Part shown: positions 55,290-63,866 of the stretch, one piece after another
Position numbering within the stretch: the first letter of the stretch is position 1
Layout of the letters: each line of letters starts with the position of its first letter
Program-made: the position numbers and the translations under genes
Assembly: GCF_003481825.1 (NCBI RefSeq)
Contig: NZ_QULW01000003.1
Location: 124,767 to 188,766 of the forward strand
Direction: 5' to 3'
Length of the DNA: 64,000 nt
Origin: Clostridium sp. OM02-18AC
Lineage (GTDB): Bacteria; Bacillota; Clostridia; Lachnospirales; Lachnospiraceae
Notes under the pieces: generated by a model
Database searches by the model: none
Told to the model about the DNA's origin: nothing
Seen by the model: the letters and a program-made list of their open reading frames with translations, nothing else

Positions 55290-55733
55290 TTATAATCTCT
55301 TTACGCGGAACAGTGGCTGACCATATTCCACTTTCTGCTCATTGCTTACAAGAACAGCCTCGATCTCACAATCGAATTCACACTGGATCTCATTCATCAG
55401 CTTCATGGCCTCAAGGATACATACAGTCTGGCCATTTTTCACATGGTCACCGACTCTTACGAAAGCCGGGATGTCCGGACCTGATGCAGAATAAAACGTT
55501 CCGACGATCGGTGCGAGAATCAGCTCGATGTCATCGTTCTCCTCCTCTTTCTCTTCTGCAGCAGTCTGCGGTGCAGCTGCCAGAGCCGGAGCTGCCGGAA
55601 GTCCTGCCGTGATCACCGGCGGATGGGTCAGCTTGCTCATCGTAATCTTTGTATCTCCATCCTTAATGGAAAACTCCGTCAGGGAAGAATTCTCAATAAT
55701 TTTTACCAGTCCTTCAATCTTCTCTAAATCCAT
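55290..55733 (-). CDS. accB: Biotin carboxyl carrier protein
   Basis: A 147-aa carrier with an N-terminal DLEKIEGLVKIIENSSLTEF helix region, a Pro/Ala/Glu linker (residues 38-68) and the biotinyl domain with the target Lys111 in LEAMKLMNEI; the ending VEYGQPLFRV is typical. It lies between pxpC and accC, 18 bases from accC. Form and length match AccB of acetyl-CoA carboxylase, so a double role is possible. Confidence 0.95.
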   Translation of the reverse strand: MDLEKIEGLVKIIENSSLTEFSIKDGDTKITMSKLTHPPVITAGLPAAPALAAAPQTAAEEKEEENDDIELILAPIVGTFYSASGPDIPAFVRVGDHVKNGQTVCILEAMKLMNEIQCEFDCEIEAVLVSNEQKVEYGQPLFRVKRL

Positions 55734-55772
55734 ATGAATAATCTCCTTATCCTTCTATTCGCTATCCTATTT

Positions 55773-56780
55773 TTAATCCGGAAACAGTCGTCTGAGACGT
55801 TTTGCAACCTGTCTGCATTCCAGAACTTCCTTACACGGTTTATGGATCTGTGCACGCATCGCCATATAACTCTTTTCTTCTTCCTTGTACAACCGCTGGG
55901 CTTCTTCAACGGAAACTTCCTGGAAGCGGATCTTATGATCTGTCTTTCTCTGCACCAGTTTCGGAATGTCCACACTGATGACAGTCGCAATCTTTGCATA
56001 CCCACCGGTTGTCTGACGGTCTGCAAGCAAAATGATCGGTTTTCCATGGGACGGAACCTGAATCGATCCAAGTGCAATTCCTTCTGAAATAATATCTGAC
56101 GTTGTCTTCGGCGCAATGAACGGTCCTTCCAGCCTGCATCCCATGCGGTCAAAATCACTCGTTACGGTATACTCTTCATGCAGGAAATTGTGAATTCCCT
56201 GCTTGCTGAACATGTGATTCTGCGGTCCCATCACAACACGCAGCATAACACTTTCCTGATCAAATTCGTGAATGTTCAGTTTTCTGGAAAGGAAGAACGG
56301 AAGATAATTTCTCTTAATACGGAAACTGATATAATCACCCTCCAGCAGTTTTCTTCCCTTAAATCCGCCAATCTTACTCTTTAAGCTTGTGCAGCGGCTT
56401 CCCATCACTACCGGAATTCTCAGGTAGCCAGAGAAAGAAATATAGCCGCGGCTTCCAGATCTTGCGCTTCCGAATTTTAAGATATCTCCTTTATTCATGT
56501 AAAGAGCGGTATACATTGGCACCGGCTCTCCATTCACCTCTGGCTGGAAATCTCCACCGGTGATCGCAATGATCGAAGCCGATGTGAACTCCAGAGTTGG
56601 ACCGATCAGCGTAAATTCCAGAACCGCTTCATTCTCTGGATTATCGATCAGAAGATTTGCTATTTTAAACGAGCGGACATCCATTACCCCCGAAACACCG
56701 AATCCCTGGCTCTGATAGCCGCTTCGTCCAAGGTCCTGAACGGTTGTAAGCAGTCCCGCTTTTAATATACGGATTCCCAT
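55773..56780 (-). CDS. pxpC: 5-oxoprolinase subunit C / biotin-dependent carboxyltransferase-like protein (AHS2)
   Basis: PxpC (KipA family) corresponds to the AHS2 half of the urea-carboxylase carboxyltransferase domain. The 335-aa product starts MGIRILKAGLLTTVQDLGRSGYQSQGFGVSG and has MDVRSFKIANLLIDNPENEAVLE, YISFSGYLRIPVVMGSRCT and PSHGKPIILLADRQTTGGYAKIA, all diagnostic. The ATG begins one base after the pxpB stop. Together with PxpB it forms the catalytic complex with PxpA. Confidence 0.95.
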   Translation of the reverse strand: MGIRILKAGLLTTVQDLGRSGYQSQGFGVSGVMDVRSFKIANLLIDNPENEAVLEFTLIGPTLEFTSASIIAITGGDFQPEVNGEPVPMYTALYMNKGDILKFGSARSGSRGYISFSGYLRIPVVMGSRCTSLKSKIGGFKGRKLLEGDYISFRIKRNYLPFFLSRKLNIHEFDQESVMLRVVMGPQNHMFSKQGIHNFLHEEYTVTSDFDRMGCRLEGPFIAPKTTSDIISEGIALGSIQVPSHGKPIILLADRQTTGGYAKIATVISVDIPKLVQRKTDHKIRFQEVSVEEAQRLYKEEEKSYMAMRAQIHKPCKEVLECRQVAKRLRRLFPD

Positions 56781-56781
56781 A

Positions 56782-57510
56782 TTACACCTCACCTTCGCGA
56801 ACCGTGCACTTATATTCTCCCAAATCGACCAGTTCTTTGATTCGCAGATATTCTTCTTCGTCTACCGGAACAAAGCGGATATAATCTCCCGCTTCAACCA
56901 AAATCGGGACCGCCCGCTCCGGATCATAAGTCTTTACCGGTGTCATTCCCATAAGCTGCCATCCGCCAGGGGACTCCATCGGATAAATACCGGTCTGGGA
57001 ACCGCCGATTCCCACACTTCCGGCTTCAATCTTAATTCTTGGAGTAGCCAGTCTCGGCGTATGCAGCCTTTCATCCAGACCACCAAGGTAACAGAATCCC
57101 GGAAGAAAACCAAGCATATAGATCAGATAATCCTTGGAACTATGTAAAGCAATGACTTCATCCTCCGTCATACCTGCATGTTCTGCAATATAAGAAAGAT
57201 CCGGACCATATTTTCCACCATAACAGACCGGAATTTCATAAATCTTCTTTTTCCCAGTCCCCGCCTTTGTCTCAACCTTCAAAAGCGTTTTCATCCGCTT
57301 TGTAATCTCACTGTAAGAAATAACACGCGGATCATAATTGATCAGCAGCGAGCAAAATGCAGGGATCACATCCTGAACACCTTCAATATGCTGTTCCCGC
57401 ATCAGCTGAACTGTTGCTTTGATCTTTTGATTGATTTCGGGATTGATTTCATTGCCGAACTGAATCAGCAGCGAACTGTCTCCCGCTGTCAAAATATTAA
57501 TTTCAGCCAT
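56782..57510 (-). CDS. pxpB: 5-oxoprolinase subunit B (KipI/AHS1 family)
   Basis: PxpB is the AHS1 partner of PxpC. In 242 aa: AGDSSLLIQFGNEINPEINQK, ALHSSKDYLIYMLGFLPGFCYLGGLDERLHTPR (the family core), AGSVGIGGSQTGIYPMESPGGWQLMG. In B. subtilis the homologue KipI was first described as a sporulation-kinase inhibitor, but the enzymatic role is now favoured. First gene after the hairpin gap that follows the NRAMP-like gene. Confidence 0.95.
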   Translation of the reverse strand: MAEINILTAGDSSLLIQFGNEINPEINQKIKATVQLMREQHIEGVQDVIPAFCSLLINYDPRVISYSEITKRMKTLLKVETKAGTGKKKIYEIPVCYGGKYGPDLSYIAEHAGMTEDEVIALHSSKDYLIYMLGFLPGFCYLGGLDERLHTPRLATPRIKIEAGSVGIGGSQTGIYPMESPGGWQLMGMTPVKTYDPERAVPILVEAGDYIRFVPVDEEEYLRIKELVDLGEYKCTVREGEV

Positions 57511-57548
57511 ATCTTAAATCTCCTTTTAAAAGGTAGTATCACGTAATC

Positions 57549-57625
57549 AGAAAGGGCCTGTCGCAAAATGCAGCTCGATATTTTCAACCTATCGTTATGC
57601 GCTTCATTTTGCTGCAGTCCCTTCT
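57549..57625. repeat. Long hairpin or MITE-like remnant between the ycsG-like gene and pxpB
   Basis: AGAAAGGGCCTGTCGCAAAATG (57549-57570, read in two parts: AGAAAGGGCCTG, TCGCAAAATG) is mirrored by CATTTTGCTGCAGTCCCTTCT (57605-57625), about 17 of 21 positions pairing, with an inner CGATA/TATCG stem. On the plus strand GTTTTTATATTT follows. It may be a terminator or attenuator within the operon, but the shape (terminal inverted repeats of GGG-CTG-CGCAAAATG type) also resembles a small non-autonomous element. No target duplication is evident. The rest of 57511-57730 shows no gene. Confidence 0.5.
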
Positions 57626-57730
57626 GTTTTTATATTTCATTTGAAGCAAACGTCATAACGCGACCAGTAATTCATAATCCCAGCCCGTGTGATGGTCGCT
57701 CACATTTCGCCAAATGACCGATACACTGCA

Positions 57731-58936
57731 CTAGAACAGTCCGCCCATCTTTGTTACAAACGTCGGAATACCCATATATGCGGATAAGATCACAACAATA
57801 ATTCCAAGAATCAGAAGGACTGTCGGATGATGATAATCCTGTCCCATGATCGACTTCATCTGAGAAGCAATCAGGCAGATACCAAGGGTAATCGGAAGGA
57901 TCAGTCCATTAAATGCACCTGCAACAACCAACAGGGTTGCCGGATTTCCAAGAATGATCATAACTGCAGTAGAAACTACAATAAACGCGATGATCAAGGC
58001 ATTTTCGTTCTTCTCAATCGACTTATTGAATGTCTTTAAGAAAGATACGGATGTGTAAGCTGCGCCAATGATCGAGGTAACTGCTGCACATAAAAGCACA
58101 AGTCCTGCAAAACGATATCCAATCTCACCTGCGCCCTGTTTGAACGCGCTTGCAGCCGGGTTGGATGCGTCAAGCTCCACACCGGCCTTGGAAACAACAC
58201 CAAGTACAGCAAGGAACAGGAAAATACGAACAATTGTTGCAATCGTAATGCCCATAACGGAACTTCTGTTTACTTCTTTTAAGTTTTCCTCGCCGGTAAT
58301 ACCTGCATCAATCAGTCTGTGTGCACCCGCAAAGGTTATGTAACCACCAACGGTTCCGCCCATCAGGGTAAGGATTGCCGGGAATAACGGCTGAATACCG
58401 GTTGACGGAGCAAATGTATTTTTCAGAGCATCTCCTACCGGAGGTTTTACTACAATAATTACAATAAAGATAACCGCGATCATGATCGCTCCAAGTACCT
58501 TCGTCAGCGTATCCATGGCTGCTTTTGCATTTTTAAATAAGAAAACCATGATTGCAATCGCTGCTGCAATGACGTAACCCACTGTGGTCGGAATCCCAAG
58601 CAACGTATTCAAGCCTAATGCGCCACCGCCAACGTTACCAATGTTGAAAACAAGTCCACCAAGAACGATCATAAATGATACAAAATATCCAAGTCCCGGA
58701 AGAACTTTATTTGCGACATCCTGTCCACGTAGGCCTGTAATACAAAGGACACGCCAGATATTAATCTGTGCGATTGCCGCGAGGATGATCGATACCAGAA
58801 TGACAAAGCCAAAACTGCCCTGATACTGACCCGTAAATGTGGATGTCTGAGTAAGGAAACCTGGTCCAATTGCAGATGTTGCCATCAAAAATGCTGCTCC
58901 CAAGAGCGCGCCGCCGCCTTTTTTCTTTTCACTCAT
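57731..58936 (-). CDS. NRAMP-fold transporter of the YcsG type, lacking the DPGN metal motif
   Basis: A 401-aa protein with about 11 membrane segments. The first segment reads MATSAIGPGFLTQTSTFTGQ: the GPGF start of NRAMP helix 1 is present but the DPGN metal-binding motif is replaced by TQTSTF. In B. subtilis ycsG, of the same family, lies in the ycsF-kipI-kipA operon, which matches the neighbours here. A metal substrate is unlikely; an organic substrate such as 5-oxoproline is a reasonable guess from context. It is the first gene of the operon, with AGGAGG before the ATG. Confidence 0.82.
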   Translation of the reverse strand: MSEKKKGGGALLGAAFLMATSAIGPGFLTQTSTFTGQYQGSFGFVILVSIILAAIAQINIWRVLCITGLRGQDVANKVLPGLGYFVSFMIVLGGLVFNIGNVGGGALGLNTLLGIPTTVGYVIAAAIAIMVFLFKNAKAAMDTLTKVLGAIMIAVIFIVIIVVKPPVGDALKNTFAPSTGIQPLFPAILTLMGGTVGGYITFAGAHRLIDAGITGEENLKEVNRSSVMGITIATIVRIFLFLAVLGVVSKAGVELDASNPAASAFKQGAGEIGYRFAGLVLLCAAVTSIIGAAYTSVSFLKTFNKSIEKNENALIIAFIVVSTAVMIILGNPATLLVVAGAFNGLILPITLGICLIASQMKSIMGQDYHHPTVLLILGIIVVILSAYMGIPTFVTKMGGLF

Positions 58937-59050
58937 ATGAAGTCCTCCTGTCTAATAAAAATTTATGCAACCAACCGATCGGAAGCCGAGCAGTTACAAT
59001 CCATACAGAAAACACATTCCCAAATTTTTTCTGTATGCGATAAATTGTTT

Positions 59051-59077
59051 CATAAGATAACTTCAAAAGTTCTTATG
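59051..59077. other. Inverted repeat upstream of the ycsG-like gene
   Basis: CATAAG...ACTT, CAA, AAGT...CTTATG forms a near-perfect palindrome of 27 bases, 115 bases upstream of the gene's start. It could be an operator. The remaining stretch 58937-59261 is AT-rich with no gene. Confidence 0.4.
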
Positions 59078-59261
59078 ATACAAAAAAAGGGCAGACAAAT
59101 CTTGCTTTAAAAGCGCCGTTGCCTTCCCATTGCAGACAGTATACGCCACATTTTCTGAAAATGCAACTAAAATCTTTATTTTTTTAATTTTACATTGAGT
59201 TGTATTTCTTTTTGCGCGCGTCCGAAGTTTTTCTTTTGTTTAAAACTTATGTTTTTTAAGT

Positions 59262-62200
59262 CTGTTGAACTATACTCCAGCGAAGGAGCGACATAATAAC
59301 GGTACAGTTACCTTATATGCGCAATGATTTCAATCCACGCTCCCGCGAAGGAGCGACAAGCATCGTAGACAAACCGCACCTGTACATGCCAATTTCAATC
59401 CACGCTCCCGCGAAGGAGCGACGACACAGATATCCCAGAACAGCAGGAGCTGACAATTTCAATCCACGCTCCCGCGAAGGAGCGACAATATAGGACTTGT
59501 CAACATCGTCCATCTGTGTATTTCAATCCACGCTCCCGCGAAGGAGCGACAAAGGCATGGTGCGTGAGGGTAACTACTTTGACGATTTCAATCCACGCTC
59601 CCGCGAAGGAGCGACCGGATCAAACTGCATTTTACATTCTGGGCAGTAAGATTTCAATCCACGCTCCCGCGAAGGAGCGACACATTTCAGGATTGATTGT
59701 TGCGGGGGTATTCAAATTTCAATCCACGCTCCCGCGAAGGAGCGACGAACCCGGAAGCATCCAAACAGAACGCTACACCGATTTCAATCCACGCTCCCGC
59801 GAAGGAGCGACAGGGGATAATGTAGCCTGTGACTTCTTCTCATAAATTTCAATCCACGCTCCCGCGAAGGAGCGACAAGGGTTGCCATTGCTTCAATAGC
59901 ACCCTGAATATTTCAATCCACGCTCCCGCGAAGGAGCGACGCTATATCCTAAACCGAATAATCGAAGCTATCATATTTCAATCCACGCTCCCGCGAAGGA
60001 GCGACTAAATCTCTCCTTCCGCCATCTTCCCTCTGCATCCAATTTCAATCCACGCTCCCGCGAAGGAGCGACTAAAATAAATAATCATATACTGATATCA
60101 CTAATATTTCAATCCACGCTCCCGCGAAGGAGCGACTTGCAATACTCATTGTACGCCTTGTTCTGCTTCTATTTCAATCCACGCTCCCGCGAAGGAGCGA
60201 CTGGATTTGGTGAGACCACGAATTTCTGAGGCACTATTTCAATCCACGCTCCCGCGAAGGAGCGACTACGGCGTTTATTTAATGTTATCGTATCAAGGAA
60301 TTTCAATCCACGCTCCCGCGAAGGAGCGACGCAAATTCAGGGTTCGGTGTGATTACTGGTGGTGTATTTCAATCCACGCTCCCGCGAAGGAGCGACGTTA
60401 TACCAGATGAACAGTTGCCGAGGTTTATGAATTTCAATCCACGCTCCCGCGAAGGAGCGACGTATACATCCGAGAAGAAGAGTACCAACCAATCATTATT
60501 TCAATCCACGCTCCCGCGAAGGAGCGACGTTGGTAATGGTCAATTCACTGTTGATTCATCAGATTTCAATCCACGCTCCCGCGAAGGAGCGACATCGCAG
60601 AGATCAGGATTGACCAGATCAACACAATTTCAATCCACGCTCCCGCGAAGGAGCGACACGCGAATTACGGATAGTGGAGTTATTTGCCCGGATTTCAATC
60701 CACGCTCCCGCGAAGGAGCGACTTCCAGAGGGCTTCCAACTGTTTACTAATCGTCTATTTCAATCCACGCTCCCGCGAAGGAGCGACTTAAAAGGGTGGT
60801 CTTGCCAGACCCCTTTTTACCATTTCAATCCACGCTCCCGCGAAGGAGCGACGGAGTACGGATGCGCATACGGAACCGTGTTTTTATTTCAATCCACGCT
60901 CCCGCGAAGGAGCGACATTAAAGTAGCAAGAGAGGTTCGGATCAAAGAGATTTCAATCCACGCTCCCGCGAAGGAGCGACTTCCAGAGGGCTTCCAACTG
61001 TTTACTAATCGTCTATTTCAATCCACGCTCCCGCGAAGGAGCGACTATAAGACTCCATTTACATCATCCTCATCTGTATATTTCAATCCACGCTCCCGCG
61101 AAGGAGCGACCAGGCACATTAATACTTGGTTCTCCAGAGCACAATTTCAATCCACGCTCCCGCGAAGGAGCGACGTAACTGACTTTCAGTGTACTGGGTA
61201 CTGGAAATTTCAATCCACGCTCCCGCGAAGGAGCGACGTGGTGGCAGGGGCAGTTTTACAGCCGGACAGGATTTCAATCCACGCTCCCGCGAAGGAGCGA
61301 CATAAAGCGGTGCTGAAATGTATCAGGCATTAGTATTTCAATCCACGCTCCCGCGAAGGAGCGACTCGTAGCTGCAGGTGACATGATGAATGCAGCAAAA
61401 GATTTCAATCCACGCTCCCGCGAAGGAGCGACCTTTCTAACTATTCGTTAAAATCTCCACTTTCGCATTTCAATCCACGCTCCCGCGAAGGAGCGACACT
61501 TTCGCGAATAATCACGGCGAGCCATACACATAATTTCAATCCACGCTCCCGCGAAGGAGCGACGCGGCACCAATGATAAAGATACCAAGATAGATGATTT
61601 CAATCCACGCTCCCGCGAAGGAGCGACCGTATTACCCGCGATAACTCATACGGTCTGGAACCATTTCAATCCACGCTCCCGCGAAGGAGCGACGAGATAT
61701 GCGCACTTGAATCTGACTGCATAGACGGATTTCAATCCACGCTCCCGCGAAGGAGCGACTTTAGCTAATTTTTCAAACTTATTTTTGAGGTGTATTTCAA
61801 TCCACGCTCCCGCGAAGGAGCGACATGTTACCGTAGTAGGGAGTGTTTAATGTGGTGCGATTTCAATCCACGCTCCCGCGAAGGAGCGACAAAAATCTGG
61901 ATGATATATTAAATTAAGATTTTCTTATTTCAATCCACGCTCCCGCGAAGGAGCGACACATGTGTTCTCCACCATTCGCATATTGATTCGCGATTTCAAT
62001 CCACGCTCCCGCGAAGGAGCGACAAAAATGATAACATCAAAACAGTATTGGCTTATATTTCAATCCACGCTCCCGCGAAGGAGCGACTTGATGCAATCGA
62101 CCCAGTTGCTTTATCCATAAGCGATTTCAATCCACGCTCCCGCGAAGGAGCGACTATGCGGCCGTAAACCAGTATCCATGATTTTTGATTTCAATCCACG

Positions 62201-62350
62201 CTCCCGCGAAGGAGCGACTTCCTGTATCCGTCTGGCGGACGGGAGATAATTATATTTCAATCCACGCTCCCGCGAAGGAGCGACTGCATTTACTATTTAA
62301 TGGGGATAAATAGGGGCGAATTTCAATCCACGCTCCCGCGAAGGAGCGAC
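59262..62350 (-). CRISPR. Type I-C CRISPR array: 47 perfect repeats, one degenerate end repeat, 47 spacers
   Basis: The 31-base repeat, read on the crRNA (minus) strand, starts GTCGCTCCTTCGC, contains the GGGAGCG that pairs with CGCTCC, and ends GGATTGAAAT, the classical I-C sequence. I counted 47 copies from 59327 to 62350 and saw no substitution among them. A degenerate copy at 59262-59292 keeps only its GTCGCTCCTTCGC end and marks the old, trailer side. Spacers are 32-36 bases. The leader and cas genes lie at the high-coordinate end, so new spacers enter there and transcription runs on the minus strand. The spacers at 60723-60756 and 60981-61014 are identical, and two neighbours at 61433-61466 and 61498-61532 overlap by 8 bases. 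Confidence 0.98.
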
Positions 62351-62532
62351 TGCATTTATCACTAATTTTCTTTCTCCAACATACAATCTTCTCTCACATT
62401 TCGCACAAATCATATTTTTAGGATGTTTCAAATTGATTTCGATAAATGCTCATTTAACACGTTTTGTTACTTTTTTCGGGTGCGAGTCTCCTGTCATTTT
62501 TATGTACACTTTCGACTCGCACCGAACACGTA
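62351..62532 (-). promoter_or_regulatory. CRISPR leader with a 10-bp perfect inverted repeat
   Basis: This 182-base AT-rich stretch separates cas2 from the first repeat. It contains GGTGCGAGTC (62479-62488) and its exact complement GACTCGCACC (62514-62523) around a 25-base loop, starting ten bases after the cas2 stop. No T-run follows on either strand, so it is not an ordinary terminator. The leader ends TAAATGCA next to the first repeat. Confidence 0.75.
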
Positions 62533-62823
62533 CTACATAATCAATACCTGATCAGCAGCTGTGCCGCGGTCTACGCCTACATGCTCGATTTTCGTCTGGT
62601 ATTTATTTCCCAAATAATAAAATCTCAGGCTGTCCACCTCAGCATCTATGATATCTGTCAGAATGGATTTTAGCATAATGCATTGGGCGTTATCGAGAAT
62701 GCATTCGAACACAGAATTTTGCACTCTTCGCCCGTAGTTCACACATTGCTTGGCAACTTTTCGCAAGCGGGCTCTTCCTGCTGCTGTTTCTGTATTTACA
62801 TCATAAGTAATCAATACAAGCAT
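62533..62823 (-). CDS. cas2: CRISPR-associated endonuclease Cas2
   Basis: With Cas1 it forms the complex that inserts new spacers. From the ATG at 62823 the product has 96 aa, the I-C length: MLVLITYDVNTETAAGRARL (ferredoxin-like beta-1 with the Asp), RKVAKQCVNYGRRVQNSVFEC and DSLRFYYLGNKYQTKIEHVG. The frame is open a few codons upstream, but homology begins at MLVLITYDV. It starts 11 bases after the cas1 stop. Confidence 0.96.
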   Translation of the reverse strand: MLVLITYDVNTETAAGRARLRKVAKQCVNYGRRVQNSVFECILDNAQCIMLKSILTDIIDAEVDSLRFYYLGNKYQTKIEHVGVDRGTAADQVLIM

Positions 62824-62834
62824 CTTCTGCCACC

Positions 62835-63866
62835 TCACTTCCAAAGGAAAACCGGATAGGAATCCAGGTCACCACGCAGATATCTTGCAAGGAGCATAGC
62901 CTGAACATATGGAACCATTCCCCATTCTACTTTTTCGCCCAGATATGGGTGTGTGATGATGTCTTTTTTTCGATTCTGCCATTCCGTCAACAGTTTCTTT
63001 CTCAGATCATCATCCATAAGAACGGCACCGTTTTCTTTTTTCGTAAAGTTTTTTCCACTTACAATCTTTTTGTTTACCAGAGACAATACAAACCTGTCTG
63101 CCATGACGGCTCGTAATTCTTCGATCAAATCTAAAGACAAAGAGGCTCGCCCCGGGCGCTCCGTATGAAGATATCCTACGCACGGATCCAGACCAACGCA
63201 TTCCAATGCGGAAGTAATTGAAGTGGTCAGCAGCGTGTATACAAAGGATAACATCGCATTGATGTTATCTAACGGCGGACGTTTATTTCGTCCTGTAAAC
63301 GGAAAGTCTTTCTTCTGCTGCAAAATCAACTGATCAAACACACCAAAATAAATACTGGCTGCCTCTCCCTCATATCCACGAAGCTGATCTTTACTCTGAC
63401 TGTTCCGTATCCATTCCAGGCTGTCCTTTAACTGTGACGATGCTGTCTTGACCCGTTCCACATCAATCTGCATGGGATGATCCCGAAGTGCACGCTCCAG
63501 GACCCATCTTGCATTATATACTTTGCCCATGATACAGTTTCTGGCAATTTCCATGCTCATGGTTTCACTTTTACTGCTCTCATACTGCTGTTCTCGCAAA
63601 ATGACATTGCCGCGTACTTTCCCACTGATTCTTGCCAGGAATTTTCCCTGTGGTGTCAGATAACATAACGAAATATTACGATCAACGCATGCTCCCATCA
63701 GTGCGGGGCTTGTTCCTCTGTAGCCGAACGAAACGATTCCTTCCAGATTATGTAACGGTAATCTTCCGCATTCTGTATCTGCATCGTAAATCACAATATT
63801 TTCACCGTCAAGTGACAAATAACTGTTTTCCGAAGTGACATAAAGCGTATTCAATAATTTCTTCAT
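62835..63866 (-). CDS. cas1: CRISPR-associated integrase Cas1 (type I-C)
   Basis: The 343-aa integrase starts MKKLLNTLYVTSENSYLSLDGENI, as in I-C systems. Catalytic residues are in LRGYEGEAASIYFG (Glu), VGYLHTERPGRASLSLDL (His) and DLIEELRAVMADRF (acidic residue). Its ATG overlaps the cas4 TGA (ATGA). Intact and expected to be functional. Confidence 0.97.
   Translation of the reverse strand: MKKLLNTLYVTSENSYLSLDGENIVIYDADTECGRLPLHNLEGIVSFGYRGTSPALMGACVDRNISLCYLTPQGKFLARISGKVRGNVILREQQYESSKSETMSMEIARNCIMGKVYNARWVLERALRDHPMQIDVERVKTASSQLKDSLEWIRNSQSKDQLRGYEGEAASIYFGVFDQLILQQKKDFPFTGRNKRPPLDNINAMLSFVYTLLTTSITSALECVGLDPCVGYLHTERPGRASLSLDLIEELRAVMADRFVLSLVNKKIVSGKNFTKKENGAVLMDDDLRKKLLTEWQNRKKDIITHPYLGEKVEWGMVPYVQAMLLARYLRGDLDSYPVFLWK

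Noticed and set aside
59682..60626. Ten-base match TCAGGATTGA shared by the spacers at 59682-59715 and 60594-60626
   Set aside because: It is internal in both, not at the ends, and a match of this length is expected by chance among 47 spacers.
59313..61333. Several open frames in the array encode repeated peptides such as NPRSREGAT, ISIHAPAKER and FQSTLPRRSD
   Set aside because: They are translations of the CRISPR repeat in different frames, a well-known misannotation, with no start sites of their own.
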